From Paenibacillus cymbidii (GTDB taxonomy: Bacteria; Bacillota; Bacilli; Paenibacillales; NBRC-103111): a stretch of DNA of 64,000 nt. The position numbers and the translations under genes are program-made. This document shows, piece by piece, positions 34,824-44,368 of the stretch. The notes beneath the pieces are model-generated. The model did not search any database and had not been told where the DNA came from. It saw only the letters and a list, made by a program, of their open reading frames with translations. Position 1 is the first letter of the stretch. Every line of letters begins with the position of its first letter. Where the stretch lies: the NCBI RefSeq assembly GCF_004764705.1, contig NZ_SHLX01000006.1:62001-126000 (forward strand), written 5' to 3'.

Positions 34824-36391
34824 TCGGAACGGTGCTGATTGTCGACGACGAGTCGCTCGTACGCCGAACGCTGCGCAAAATGATCGAATCGAACGAAACC
34901 GGATGGCGCGTCGTCGCCGAAGCGAGCAACGGCCAGGAAGCGCTCGAGGCGATCGAAACGGCGGAGCCGGATCTTGTCATTACCGACGTGCGCATGCCGC
35001 GGATGAGCGGCATCGAGCTGGCCGAAGCGATCCACAACCGGAAGAAGCCGACGATGGTCGTTATCCTGACCGGTTATAAAGATTTTGAATACGCCCAGGC
35101 GGCGCTGCGCTTCGGCGTGCTTGATTTCCTGCTGAAGCCGTGTCCGGAGGAGAATGTCTGCGACATCCTGCGCCGGCTGCACAACCGGCTGTCGGAGGCC
35201 AAACGGAACCGTCAGGCGGAAGCCCGCGCGCAGGAAGAGGCGACGATTCGGGCGCTGTTTTACCGGCTGCCTTGCGATCCCCGGCAAGTGGAGCGGCTTC
35301 AGCCGCTTTATGCCGGCAGCACGCTCGGCCTGGTCCGGGTGCAGGACTACGCCCCGGCGGGCAAATCGTACCAGCCGGCGGACCTCGTCATCCTCCAGTT
35401 CGCGATCGGCAACATCATCCAGGAAATCGCCGACAGCTATTACGAATTCACCCGCGTCGTGCTGATCCGCCACGATTGCTTCGCCGTCTTCTACAGCCGT
35501 TTGCTGGCGCCTTACCGGAGCTTGCCTCCGGCGCACCTGTTCGTCGAAATCGATGGCAAAATCAAGGAGCTGCTGGGGATTGCGACTTCCTGCGACAACA
35601 TCGGACCGATCGATCGGCTCGATCGGCTGCCGGCGCCTGTGGACGCGGCGGATGCGCCAACGCAAGCGCCCGGGGCGCGCGCCGTACGGGAGAGCGACGG
35701 AGCCGACCCGCCCCGTGCTTTCACCCTCGGCTACGCCAAGCTGCAAACGCTGGAAAGCCGGTTCCTTGCGTTCATCATGCTTGGCCAGACGGAGCTGCTG
35801 CTGCGCGACATGGAGGCCGTCGCCGGCGAAGTCGGCGGGCTGCCGCTCGACGAAGCGCGGATCGAAGCGCTCGCCTGCGGCGTCACGCTGCAAGCGATTG
35901 CGCGCAAGCATCTCGACGCTCCCGGCTACGCCTTCGACCTCGACCGCGAAATCGACGCGCTGCATCTGCTGTCGGACGCGGCTGCGGTTGCGAACTGGCT
36001 GCGCGCGGAGACGGCCCGTTTCGCCGGCGTGCTGACGCGGCTTGCGGAGCGCAAGCCGCCGGGCGTCATCGAGCGCGCGCTCGAATACGTCGAGCGCCAT
36101 TACATGGAGCGCTGCAGCCTGCAGGACACCGCCGCTCACGTCTATTTGAACGCCAAATACTTCAGCGATTTGTTCCGGCGGGAAACCGGGCACGGCTACA
36201 TCCACCACCTGACCAAGGTGCGCATGGAGAAGGCGGCGATCCTGCTCAGCAACACCGACCGCAAAGTAACGGACATTTCACAAGCGGTCGGCTACGACGA
36301 TTCCAACTATTTTTCCACCGTGTTCCGCAAGGAGTTCGGGTTGTCCCCGGGCGAATACCGCAAGAAGCGCCCTGCCGCCCCGGGCGAATAA
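34820..36391 (+). CDS. YesN-type response regulator with AraC output domain (second system)
   Basis: A 523-residue regulator. The receiver domain has IVDDESLV, the phosphoacceptor aspartate in LVITDVRMPRMSG and the lysine in FLLKPCPEE. After a long linker the AraC domain carries LQDTAAHVYLNAKYFSDLF and VTDISQAVGYDDSNYFSTVF, ending with the usual FGLSPGEYRKK. The ATG at 34820 overlaps the kinase stop (ATGA). The last 85 bases are also read by the convergent AraC gene on the opposite strand. Confidence 0.93.
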   Translation: MIGTVLIVDDESLVRRTLRKMIESNETGWRVVAEASNGQEALEAIETAEPDLVITDVRMPRMSGIELAEAIHNRKKPTMVVILTGYKDFEYAQAALRFGVLDFLLKPCPEENVCDILRRLHNRLSEAKRNRQAEARAQEEATIRALFYRLPCDPRQVERLQPLYAGSTLGLVRVQDYAPAGKSYQPADLVILQFAIGNIIQEIADSYYEFTRVVLIRHDCFAVFYSRLLAPYRSLPPAHLFVEIDGKIKELLGIATSCDNIGPIDRLDRLPAPVDAADAPTQAPGARAVRESDGADPPRAFTLGYAKLQTLESRFLAFIMLGQTELLLRDMEAVAGEVGGLPLDEARIEALACGVTLQAIARKHLDAPGYAFDLDREIDALHLLSDAAAVANWLRAETARFAGVLTRLAERKPPGVIERALEYVERHYMERCSLQDTAAHVYLNAKYFSDLFRRETGHGYIHHLTKVRMEKAAILLSNTDRKVTDISQAVGYDDSNYFSTVFRKEFGLSPGEYRKKRPAAPGE

Positions 36392-37305
36392 GCTTCCCGC
36401 GCCATCGATGCGCCTTCTGCCGCCAGACTTGACTGCCGGTATGCGGAAGGACTTACCCCGAAGCGCAGCTTGAACGCCGCCGAAAAGTGCTGCATGCCGG
36501 CGAAGCCGCAGTATTCGGAGACGAGGCCGACCGGCGTATCCGGCTCGGCGCGAAGCAATTCCGCCGCCCGATCCAGCCGCAGCCGCACCAAGTAGCGATA
36601 AGGAGACGTGCCGTATCGCTCCCGGAATACGGCAGTGAACCGCGACGGCGACAAGTGCGCCAGATCCGCCATTGTCTTGACCGTCACCTGCTCTTCCAGA
36701 TGCAGTGATACATAGGACAGCACCCGCTCCAGCATGGCGGATGGCGCCTCCCTGCCGCCCGCTCCCGGCTGCGGTCCATAAGAGCGGAGCAGCTCCAGCA
36801 ACAGCTCGAGCCCCATTCGCTGGACCTCGATCATGCCGGACACGGTGCCCTCCCGCCAGTGACCGATCAATCGCTGCAGCTTGCCGGCGAAGACGGACGC
36901 CGATGCAGGCTTGAACACGGGAGGAATCCCGATGCCGGGATAGTCGTTCAACCGCGGCTGCAGCAGATGGCCGTAGGAATCGAGACGCGTCATGCCCGCG
37001 CTGGTCGGAAACGACCGCTCCCTCATCGGATTGTAGAAGAAATCCAGATGGGCGAACGGCGTCCGTGTTTCGGTCAACCCCTCGAGCAAGATCAAATCGC
37101 CCGGCTGCACGAGACAGCAATCGCCCGGTTTCAGGTCGTATGCCTGCCGATTCACCGTAAAGCGGCAATGCCCCTGCTCGATGCAAACGAGCAAATAATC
37201 CAGCAGCCTCCTTTCCCCATAAGACCATGGCAAACGATTGGCGTAATCGGCTTGGCGCACATAAGGCACGAACAACGCTTCTCCGAGCGTAGCCGGTCTC
37301 TCCAC
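36307..37305 (-). CDS. AraC-family regulator with cupin domain
   Basis: A regulator of about 332 residues. A cupin-type N-terminus (YLLVCIEQGHCRFTVNRQAY, DLKPGDCCLVQPGDLILLEG) precedes an AraC DNA-binding domain (VKTMADLAHLSPSRFTAVF and VGLVSEYCGFAGMQHFSAAF). About 40 residues beyond the usual end of the domain are encoded antisense to the end of the yesN-like gene, an 85-bp convergent overlap; the normal family end would be near SPSAYRQS. GTG 37305 is preferred because GGGGAG lies 8 bases upstream; GTG 37314 is possible. It is divergent from the ferritin-like gene, its likely target. Confidence 0.86.
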   Translation of the reverse strand: MERPATLGEALFVPYVRQADYANRLPWSYGERRLLDYLLVCIEQGHCRFTVNRQAYDLKPGDCCLVQPGDLILLEGLTETRTPFAHLDFFYNPMRERSFPTSAGMTRLDSYGHLLQPRLNDYPGIGIPPVFKPASASVFAGKLQRLIGHWREGTVSGMIEVQRMGLELLLELLRSYGPQPGAGGREAPSAMLERVLSYVSLHLEEQVTVKTMADLAHLSPSRFTAVFRERYGTSPYRYLVRLRLDRAAELLRAEPDTPVGLVSEYCGFAGMQHFSAAFKLRFGVSPSAYRQSSLAAEGASMAREAYSPGAAGRFLRYSPGDNPNSLRNTVEK

Positions 37306-37441
37306 AGGCGTCACTCCCCACTGGCAAAATAAGCGAAAATCGCAACTATTCAGTCCGATTGTGCGATGCGGTTTCTATGCCGCAGCAGTACGATAGGAAA
37401 CATAAAAACTATTTTACCTGTTGCGAGGAGGCTTGCTGAAG

Positions 37442-38794
37442 ATGAACTGCGAACAATCGATCCCCAATCTGGCCGGGTTGTGCACCGTCCGCGAGGCGGC
37501 TGCCGCCGGACTGTCGGTGGACGACAATGTGACGATGCTGAAGCGCATCCATTATGTCAAGAAGAGACTGTACGATACGATGGTCCGCCATATGTGCCGC
37601 ACGCCGGAATGGGAAGTCAAGGGCGCAATGAGCTTGCATCTGTGGCTGGATGCCGAACATGCGGCGGCGCTAAGACGACGCGTTTCCGAAATGCGGGAGC
37701 CTCCGCTGCACATGGACAAAGTGCCGGATCCGCAGCTGGAAACCGCTCTGGACGAGCTGCTGCATGCCGACACGACGCTGGAGCTGCTGGCAGGCATACG
37801 CTTCTTTCGCCAAGCGCTGCTTGAAGCATACGCGGAGCATCGCCGCTTGTCCAACCCGTTGATCGACCACCCGACATACCGGGTGATGCGGTTCGTCGCG
37901 CTCGAAGAGCAGGACATGCTCGACTGGCTCGACCCGGCGGTTGAAGCGCTGCAGGCGTCGGATAGCGAACGGGAACCAACCGCGGCATGGGTCGCTCATC
38001 TTGCGGCATGCCTGGGGCAGGCCGGCGGTTTACTCGGAACGGAGCCTGCGCCGCCCGCTCCCGCGCAGCGTACGCTCCGTTCCGCCGACCCGTTCGAGCT
38101 GCAGCTTGTTCCCCGGCGGGACAGCCGATTCTCCGACCTCTACAACAGCGTGCTGAGTGCGGACGAAATCTACCGGGACCGAGCCAGGGATCCGAAGGAA
38201 CGCGTGTGGGCGCTGTTCTACAAGCGGCTGCGCGAGCTCGACGTGCCGGAGATGCAATGCTCCATTGTGGCCCAAACGCCGAATAAGCCTTGGGAGTACT
38301 ACCTTGACATGGGCCGGCAAATTTGGGATGAAGCCCGCCACTCCATGATGGGGGAAGTCGCCTTCCTCCAGAACGGCGTCGATTTCACCAAACTGCCCAT
38401 CCGGATCAACTTCTCCCTGGAGCTGAATACGTTGTTGACCCCCGAAGAACGCCATGCGATCCTGTACGAGATCGAATTCGGCTTGATGCCCGGCGACACC
38501 GGCAAAAAGTACGAATGGGAAACATCCAGACAAACCGGCTACGATCTGGCCATGACCATGCACGATTATGACTGGGCGGATGAAGTGCTGCATGCGCAGA
38601 TTGGCCGCAAATGGATCGTTCCGCAATTCGGAGACGTACAACGAACGATCGATGCCGCCAAAGAGGCATGGGGGAAATTGGCCGAACGGCGACCCGCGTA
38701 CGTGAACGAATCTCCCGACTGGTGGGACCTCTTTTACGGTAAAGTACGTGATAAGGAATTTGTCTCCTCCTCCGAAGCAACCGGAGCGAAATAG
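37442..38794 (+). CDS. uncharacterised protein, putative ferritin-like di-metal fold
   Basis: A 450-residue protein not matched to a named enzyme. Helix segments carry spaced acidic residues and histidines: EWEVKGAMSLHLWLDAEH, RFVALEEQDMLDW, IWDEARHSMMGE and DYDWADEVLHAQIGRKW. The E-x-x-R-H and D-E-x-x-x-H patterns recall ferritin-like di-iron proteins such as the DUF455/MiaE group, but this is a weak inference. No signal peptide or membrane segment is seen. ATG 37442 follows GAGGAGG. An AraC regulator is divergent, suggesting induction by a small molecule. The stop codon lies inside a copy of the GAAATAGCC palindrome. Confidence 0.5.
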   Translation: MNCEQSIPNLAGLCTVREAAAAGLSVDDNVTMLKRIHYVKKRLYDTMVRHMCRTPEWEVKGAMSLHLWLDAEHAAALRRRVSEMREPPLHMDKVPDPQLETALDELLHADTTLELLAGIRFFRQALLEAYAEHRRLSNPLIDHPTYRVMRFVALEEQDMLDWLDPAVEALQASDSEREPTAAWVAHLAACLGQAGGLLGTEPAPPAPAQRTLRSADPFELQLVPRRDSRFSDLYNSVLSADEIYRDRARDPKERVWALFYKRLRELDVPEMQCSIVAQTPNKPWEYYLDMGRQIWDEARHSMMGEVAFLQNGVDFTKLPIRINFSLELNTLLTPEERHAILYEIEFGLMPGDTGKKYEWETSRQTGYDLAMTMHDYDWADEVLHAQIGRKWIVPQFGDVQRTIDAAKEAWGKLAERRPAYVNESPDWWDLFYGKVRDKEFVSSSEATGAK

Positions 38795-38816
38795 CCGGTA
38801 AAGCATGGCTTGTTTT
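38788..38816. repeat. single GAAATAGCC-family palindrome covering a stop codon
   Basis: GAAATAGCCGGTAAAGCATGGCTTGTTTT at 38788-38816 is a diverged copy of the elements at 21459-21650. The TAG stop of the ferritin-like gene (38792-38794) is part of its left arm. Confidence 0.6.
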
Positions 38817-38847
38817 GCCGGGGCACCCCATAATAGCCATCTTCGCA

Positions 38848-38888
38848 GCAAGAAAAAAGAAGTCGCTGAGCGACTTCTTTTTTCTTGC
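38848..38888. terminator. bidirectional terminator
   Basis: A near-perfect palindrome with 20-base arms (GCAAGAAAAAAGAAGTCGCT and its complement) gives a GC-rich stem top flanked by A-runs and T-runs on both strands. It sits between the ferritin-like gene (plus) and tatC (minus). Confidence 0.88.
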
Positions 38889-38899
38889 TTCAGCCGCGA

Positions 38900-39682
38900 C
38901 TATTCCGCTCCCCATGCGGTGCGGTCCGCACCGAAGCCGGGCTCCTTCTCCTGCGATTGCTCCAACTGCCTGCGATACAATCGGGCCGACAGCAGCACAC
39001 TCGCCTCATAGAGCAGAATGAGAGGGGCCGCGACAAGAACGTCCGATATCAGATCGGGCGGCGTAACGAATGTCGCGATAATGATAAGCAGCAGATAGGC
39101 CGCCTTGCGCAGCTTCTTCAACCGCATCGGGTTAATCAGTCGAATTTGGGTCAGGAACATGACCACAACGGGAAGCTGAAACAACAGCGACATCGGCAAG
39201 ACGATATTGAACAGGAAGGAAAAGTATTGCGCGACCCCGTAAGTTTCCGTCAATCCGAGGCTTTGCGTCACGGCGATCGTGAAACGGAAAGCCATTGGAA
39301 ATATGACAAAATACCCGAAGGCGATTCCGGCTAAAAAAAGGAACGATGCGCCCGGTATGTATCGCAGGGTCGCCTTTTGCTCCAGCTCGGTCAATCCCGG
39401 TTTAACAAAGAGCCAAAGCTGAAACAACGCAAACGGCAATGCGAAACATAATCCGGCGATAAATGAAACCTGCACGAAGATGCGCACCGAATCCCATGGG
39501 GAAAAAGCATTCAGCGAAAAGGCCATCCCGGCGGCGGGTTTCGCATGAAGCAGTATAACGATCAGCCTTCGCGCGAAGAAAAACCCGGCGATCATGGAAA
39601 CGGTCATCACAGCCAAAACCCACAATAACCGCTTGCGCAGCTCCAGCAAATGGTCAGTCAGGGAGGCAAAGGTCTGATTCAT
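38900..39682 (-). CDS. tatC: Sec-independent protein translocase TatC
   Basis: A 260-residue integral membrane protein with six predicted helices. Signatures are LTDHLLELRKRLLWVLAV at the N-terminus, FALFQLWLFVKPGLTELEQK after helix 2, FPMAFRF, and YLLLIIIATFVTPPDLISD near helix 5. TatC recognises twin-arginine signal peptides and, with TatA, exports folded proteins. It is downstream of tatA with a gap of about 50 bp, forming a minimal TatAC operon as in other Firmicutes. No obvious twin-arginine substrate is encoded beside it. Confidence 0.96.
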   Translation of the reverse strand: MNQTFASLTDHLLELRKRLLWVLAVMTVSMIAGFFFARRLIVILLHAKPAAGMAFSLNAFSPWDSVRIFVQVSFIAGLCFALPFALFQLWLFVKPGLTELEQKATLRYIPGASFLFLAGIAFGYFVIFPMAFRFTIAVTQSLGLTETYGVAQYFSFLFNIVLPMSLLFQLPVVVMFLTQIRLINPMRLKKLRKAAYLLLIIIATFVTPPDLISDVLVAAPLILLYEASVLLSARLYRRQLEQSQEKEPGFGADRTAWGAE

Positions 39683-39729
39683 CGTCCGACCTCCCGTCTG
39701 TCGTCAACGGGCATTTTGCCGACCGCACA

Positions 39730-39960
39730 TCAATCCACCGTTTTCCGTTCATTTGGCGCATCCGCGCGAACTTGAACGGAGGAGACGGCGAGAGTGTCCT
39801 TCGCCTCGTTCGTATCGCCGATCAGTTCCTTCGCTCCGCTTTTGAACTCCCGCAAGGTACGTCCGAAGGCGCGTCCAAGCTCCGGCAGCTTGCTTGGCCC
39901 GAACAACAATAAGGCCACCAGAATAATGAGAATGAATCCTGTCGCTCCAATATTGGGCAT
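39730..39960 (-). CDS. tatA: Sec-independent protein translocase TatA
   Basis: A 76-residue protein with one N-terminal helix ([17 protein letters not shown]), the TatA hinge [14 protein letters not shown], an amphipathic helix ([15 protein letters not shown]) and a charged tail. It oligomerises to form the Tat export passage. ATG 39960 is chosen because GGAGG lies 9 bases upstream and the family start is M-P-N-I-G; the ATG at 39966 is too close to that site. Confidence 0.95.
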   Translation of the reverse strand: MPNIGATGFILIILVALLLFGPSKLPELGRAFGRTLREFKSGAKELIGDTNEAKDTLAVSSVQVRADAPNERKTVD

Positions 39961-40191
39961 CGTCATTTTCCTCCTTTGCATGGTAGCCCTATCATACCGG
40001 CTGGAGGAAGGAGTATCTATATTCCGTTTCGCAACAAGTATTCCAATCTGCTCATTTCGGGAGACGGTTGCATGCAAATGGATTTTTTCAAGCTGCTGCC
40101 GCCTTTTTTTAAGGTTTTCCCACCGGTAAAGTTTTATGATGAATTTGTCCCCCGCGGGGAACGAAATGACAACCGTATCAGGAGGGTTACT

Positions 40192-41589
40192 ATGCAACGA
40201 ATGACGAAAACGGCGCTGGCACTTGCCGTGCTGGCCACGACCGTAATCGCGGGCTGCTCCAAAAAAGACGATACGAGCGGCTCCGCAGGCGCATCCGCAG
40301 CGCCGTCAACAGCGGCTTCCGCGGCGCCCGCTTCCACGGCGCCGAAGAAAGACGTCACAATCGAATACTGGACGACCCCGGCGTACAAAAACGTGGAAGG
40401 CAGCATACCGAACCCGAACTTCGGCGACTGGGAACAAGCGAAAATCAACGAGTACCAGAAATCGCACCCGAATGTCAAAATCAACTTCCAGCTCGTCGCC
40501 TCCGACGCCATCGAGCAGAAAATGACGGTCGCCCTTGCCGGCAACAATCCGCCGGACATCCTGCTCGACGCGCTCGACCGCCGCCTGATGAAATACGTCA
40601 AATTCGGCAAAAACGAACCGATGGACGACTTCATCGAAAAAGACAAAGCCGACTATTCGAAGGATCTGCTGTCGATCGCATCCAAGGACGGCAAGCTGTA
40701 TGGCATTCCGCTTACGGTCAATGCCGAATACATGTTCATCAACAAGAAGATCTTCCAGGACAAGGGTCTCGAAAGCCTCATTCCGAAAGACCGCGATTGG
40801 AACTTCGACGAATGGAAGGACGCCATCCGCAAAGTGAACGGCGGCGGCGTGTATGGCACCACGATGTTCGCCGGCAACGAGCAAGCCGATGAAATGTTCC
40901 TGATGTACCTGTACGGCATGGGAGTAGAGCAGTGGAACGCCGACAGTACCGAAGTGACAATGGGCAAATACAAGGAAGCCGGAGATACGATCCAGTTGTT
41001 CAAAGATTTGACCAAGGAAGGCGTCGTTGCGCCGGGACCGGCCACGCTCAAGGCGACTGACGCGCTGGAGCTGTTCAAGCAAGGCAAAATCGCGATGATG
41101 CCGTGGGCGCAAAGCTTGTACAGCCTGGTCGACGCCGGCCAGAAGGACGGCTCGGTCAGCAAAAACATCGACTTGTACGGCATTTTGCCGGTGCACAAGG
41201 ACGGCGTTACGCCGAAAATTCCGGTCGCCGTCGCCGGCTACACCGTGTTCAAGCAAACCGACAAGGACAAGCGCGAAGCGATCAAGGAGTTCCTGCAATA
41301 CATGACGACTTCCGAAAATGTGAAGCTGCTGGCCAAATCCGGTTCGTTCATTCCGGCCCGCACTTCTTCCTCCTACCCGGCGCCTTACGCCGACATGGCG
41401 GAAATCAACAAGCTGATTCCGGCGCTGCCGTCGGCCAACCTCGGCAAAACGTCGCCGATGTACGCCGAAGCGCGCGCGCTCTGGTTCCCGGCGCTGCAAG
41501 CGGCGCTGCTCGACAAGATGACGCCGCAGCAAGCCGTCGAGGACTATACGGCCAAGGCGAACAAGCTGCTCGCATCGGCGCCCAAATAA
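40192..41589 (+). CDS. extracellular sugar-binding lipoprotein (MalE-like)
   Basis: A 465-residue solute-binding protein. The signal peptide [14 protein letters not shown] ends in the lipobox VIAGC and is followed by an Ala/Ser/Pro-rich linker, giving a membrane-anchored lipoprotein. The family 1 binding-protein fold is shown by [15 protein letters not shown] start ([13 protein letters not shown]), [15 protein letters not shown] and [27 protein letters not shown] precedes the ATG. Two permease genes follow on the same strand. The substrate is unknown. The second YesM/YesN pair is about 4 kb upstream and could be its regulator. Confidence 0.92.
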   Translation: MQRMTKTALALAVLATTVIAGCSKKDDTSGSAGASAAPSTAASAAPASTAPKKDVTIEYWTTPAYKNVEGSIPNPNFGDWEQAKINEYQKSHPNVKINFQLVASDAIEQKMTVALAGNNPPDILLDALDRRLMKYVKFGKNEPMDDFIEKDKADYSKDLLSIASKDGKLYGIPLTVNAEYMFINKKIFQDKGLESLIPKDRDWNFDEWKDAIRKVNGGGVYGTTMFAGNEQADEMFLMYLYGMGVEQWNADSTEVTMGKYKEAGDTIQLFKDLTKEGVVAPGPATLKATDALELFKQGKIAMMPWAQSLYSLVDAGQKDGSVSKNIDLYGILPVHKDGVTPKIPVAVAGYTVFKQTDKDKREAIKEFLQYMTTSENVKLLAKSGSFIPARTSSSYPAPYADMAEINKLIPALPSANLGKTSPMYAEARALWFPALQAALLDKMTPQQAVEDYTAKANKLLASAPK

Positions 41590-41680
41590 GACCAACCGCC
41601 AACACGGCCGCCTGCCTGCCCGTCATTCGGCGCAAGCGGGCGGTTTGCTTCGCCAGACAGATGACAGAAAGGGTGAGCCT

Positions 41681-42610
41681 GTGCCAAAAACGGATGCGGC
41701 CCTGCTCGCGACGCACGCCGGGCGCCGATTTTCGCTGGCGCCGTCGCGCAGATGGAAGGGCTACCTGTGGGGATATTTTTTCATCCTTCCCAACTTGCTG
41801 CTTACGCTCGTATTTTTCCTGTATCCGCTGTTCGACACGATCAAGCTGAGCTTCTACAACGCCGGCATCGGCGCCAGCCAGTTCATCGGCCTGGACAACT
41901 ACCGCACGATTTTCCAGGACGACACGTTCCTGCATTCGGTCCGCAATACGTTCGTATTCGTGCTTATCATCGTGCCCGTCATCGTCATCGTTTCGTTTAC
42001 GCTGGCCGCCATCATGCAGCACATGCGCAGCGGCGCCAAATCGCTCTTCCGCATCCTGTTTTATTTGCCGACCATCTGTACGCCCGTCGTCCTGACGATG
42101 GTGTGGGCGTGGATGTTCAACACGAATTCGGGGCTGCTCAACTACATCGTGTCCTTGTTCGGCAAACAGCCGACCGAATGGCTCGGCACGCCGTCGCTCG
42201 CCATCGCTTCGATGTGCGTCGTCGTCATCAGCTGGTCGATCGGCCAGCCGGTCATTCTTTATCTGTCTTCGATGGATTCGATTCCGAAAGACTACTACGA
42301 GGCGGCAGCCATCGACGGCGCTACCCCTTTCAAACGATTCGTGCATATCACACTGCCGATGATCGCCAATACCGGTCTGTTCGTCATCATCACGACGACG
42401 ATCGCCACGTTCCAGATTTTTGTCGTCATCCAGCTGCTTACCGGCGGCGGGCCGTTCTTCAGCACGGAAACGCTCGTGTTTACGATTTATCGGACCGCAT
42501 TCGGTTCGATCCAGTTCGGCCTGGCATCTGCGCAAAGCATCGTGCTGTTCGTCGTCATCATGGCGATTTCGCTGCTGCAGCTGAAATTTTTCAAGCCGAA
42601 GACGGAGTAG
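41681..42610 (+). CDS. ABC sugar permease, MalF type
   Basis: A 309-residue permease with six predicted membrane helices (first YFFILPNLLLTLVFFLYPLF) and the EAA loop YEAAAIDGATPFKRFVHITL that contacts the ATPase. GTG 41681 is chosen because AAAGGGTGA is just upstream; an in-frame alternative further upstream lacks a site. It is the middle gene of a three-gene import operon. Confidence 0.9.
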   Translation: MPKTDAALLATHAGRRFSLAPSRRWKGYLWGYFFILPNLLLTLVFFLYPLFDTIKLSFYNAGIGASQFIGLDNYRTIFQDDTFLHSVRNTFVFVLIIVPVIVIVSFTLAAIMQHMRSGAKSLFRILFYLPTICTPVVLTMVWAWMFNTNSGLLNYIVSLFGKQPTEWLGTPSLAIASMCVVVISWSIGQPVILYLSSMDSIPKDYYEAAAIDGATPFKRFVHITLPMIANTGLFVIITTTIATFQIFVVIQLLTGGGPFFSTETLVFTIYRTAFGSIQFGLASAQSIVLFVVIMAISLLQLKFFKPKTE

Positions 42611-42624
42611 AAGGAGGATAGCCA

Positions 42625-43446
42625 ATGCGAATGAAACCGGCCGATATCGTCAAACCCGTCGTGCTCGGCGCCGCCGCCGTGCTGATGATTTTTCCGATCT
42701 ATTGGATGATTACCGGCTCGTTCAAGCCGAACCTGTCGCTGTGGGCGACGCCGCCGGAATGGGTGCCGCATCGGGTGACGATGCAGCATTTCACGGAGCT
42801 GTTCGACAAGAAGCCGACGCTGCGCTGGCTGTTCAACAGCGTGTACGCCGCCGGCGTCTCCGTCCTGTTCATCGTGCTGTTCTGCGCGATGGCGGGCTAT
42901 GCGTACGCGAAGAAAACATTTCCCGGCCACCATGTGCTGTTCTTCTTCATTATTGCCACGATGATGATGCCCCGGCAGGTGACGCTTATTCCGCTTTACC
43001 GGCTCGTCTCCGACTGGGGCCTGCTCGACTCGTACACCGGCCTGATCCTGCCGGGACTCGCTTATCCGTTCGGCGTGTTCCTGATCCGCCAGTTCGTCCG
43101 CTATATTCCGGACGAGCTGCTGCAGGCAGCCAGCATCGACGGCGCGGGCGAGCTGCGCATCTTTTTCCGCATCGTCGTGCCGCTCATTGCTCCCGCGCTT
43201 GGCGCGCTGGCGATCTTCGCCTTCATGGCGGAGTGGAACGACTACATCTGGCAGCTGATCGTGCTGCAGAAGGACACGATGAAGACGCTGCCGCTCGGCG
43301 TATCCGGGCTGATTCGCCAGGACCTGTCGATCAACTACGGTTTGGCCATGGCCGGCGGGACGGTGGCGTCGGTGCCGCTCATCGCGTTCTTCCTGACCTT
43401 CCAGAAGAGCTTCATCCGCGGCGTTGCGCTCGGATCGGAGAAATGA
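42625..43446 (+). CDS. ABC sugar permease, MalG type
   Basis: A 273-residue permease with the MalG-type start (FPIYWMITGSFKPN), the mid-protein motif PRQVTLIPLYRLVSDWGLLD, the EAA loop LLQAASIDGAGELRIFFRIV and the C-terminal FFLTFQKSFIRGVALGSEK. AAGGAGG precedes the ATG 15 bp after the MalF-type stop. No ATPase gene is attached; a hairpin follows the stop. Confidence 0.92.
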   Translation: MRMKPADIVKPVVLGAAAVLMIFPIYWMITGSFKPNLSLWATPPEWVPHRVTMQHFTELFDKKPTLRWLFNSVYAAGVSVLFIVLFCAMAGYAYAKKTFPGHHVLFFFIIATMMMPRQVTLIPLYRLVSDWGLLDSYTGLILPGLAYPFGVFLIRQFVRYIPDELLQAASIDGAGELRIFFRIVVPLIAPALGALAIFAFMAEWNDYIWQLIVLQKDTMKTLPLGVSGLIRQDLSINYGLAMAGGTVASVPLIAFFLTFQKSFIRGVALGSEK

Positions 43447-43450
43447 GAAA

Positions 43451-43477
43451 AGAGGACTTGCTGCATGCAAGTCCTCT
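43451..43477 (+). terminator. hairpin after the MalEFG-like operon
   Basis: AGAGGACTTGC at 43451-43461 and GCAAGTCCTCT at 43467-43477 form a perfect 11-bp stem with a 5-base loop just after the permease stop. Only a short T-rich tract follows. Confidence 0.7.
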
Positions 43478-43513
43478 TCGTTCCCCCCGCCGCCCGCAAA
43501 CACTTTTAGCGGT

Positions 43514-44368
43514 TCATCCTTTTTCCGCCCCGAGCATGATGCCTTTGGCGAAATATTTTTGCGCGAACGGATAAATCGCCAGCACCGGGACGAGCGAAAG
43601 GAAGATCGTGGCGTTCTTTAGCGCCTGCGGCGGTATGGACGAGTTGCCGATCGGGTCGTTCTCCTTCGCCTGCCCGAGAATGAGCATATCGCGAAGCACG
43701 ACCTGAAGCGGGTATTTGTCCGCGTCGTTCATGTAGATCATGGGCAGGAAGAAGCTGTTCCAATGCCCCATGAAAAAGAACAGGCCGATCGACGCAATGG
43801 CTGGCTTGGAAAGCGGAATCACGATCGACAGCAGAATCCGATATTCCGAGGCGCCGTCGATTTTCGCCGATTCTCGCAAAGAGGAAGACATCGCTTCGTA
43901 GAAGCTCTTGAGCAGCAGCAGCTCGATCGTCCAGATCGCGTTCGGCAGCACGATCGCCCAGATGGTATTGAGCAGATGAAGCTTCTGCACGATAATATAC
44001 GTCGGAATGATGCCGCCATTCAGAAACATCGTCAGCACAATCGCGACGAGCGCCAGCTTGCGGCCGCTGAACTCCGGCCTGGAGAGCGGATACGCCGCTA
44101 CCGCGGTCATCGCCAGGTTGATAAACGTGCCCACGGACGTATACAGAATCGTATTCAGGTACGCCCGCGGGATTTTCGGATGATGCAGAAGCTCACGATA
44201 AGCCTCGATATTGAATCCTTTGGGCCAAAGCGCCACTTTGTTCTGCACGATGCTGGCCGGATCGCTGAACGACACCGCCACGATATAAAGGAGGGGGTAC
44301 ACGGTTATAAACGCGACGCTGGCAAGCAAAACATAAAGAACCGTGTCGAACAGGAAACGCTTCACCAT
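43514..44368 (-). CDS. ABC sugar permease, YtcP/LplC type
   Basis: A 284-residue permease with FDTVLYVLLASVAFITVYPLL near the start, the EAA loop LRESAKIDGASEYRILLSIV and the family ending FAQKYFAKGIMLGAEKG. Its ATG at 44368 overlaps the LplB-type stop by 7 bp, and a GGAGGGAGGGGG-type site lies immediately upstream. It is the last gene of the LplA/LplB/YtcP operon. Confidence 0.93.
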   Translation of the reverse strand: MVKRFLFDTVLYVLLASVAFITVYPLLYIVAVSFSDPASIVQNKVALWPKGFNIEAYRELLHHPKIPRAYLNTILYTSVGTFINLAMTAVAAYPLSRPEFSGRKLALVAIVLTMFLNGGIIPTYIIVQKLHLLNTIWAIVLPNAIWTIELLLLKSFYEAMSSSLRESAKIDGASEYRILLSIVIPLSKPAIASIGLFFFMGHWNSFFLPMIYMNDADKYPLQVVLRDMLILGQAKENDPIGNSSIPPQALKNATIFLSLVPVLAIYPFAQKYFAKGIMLGAEKG

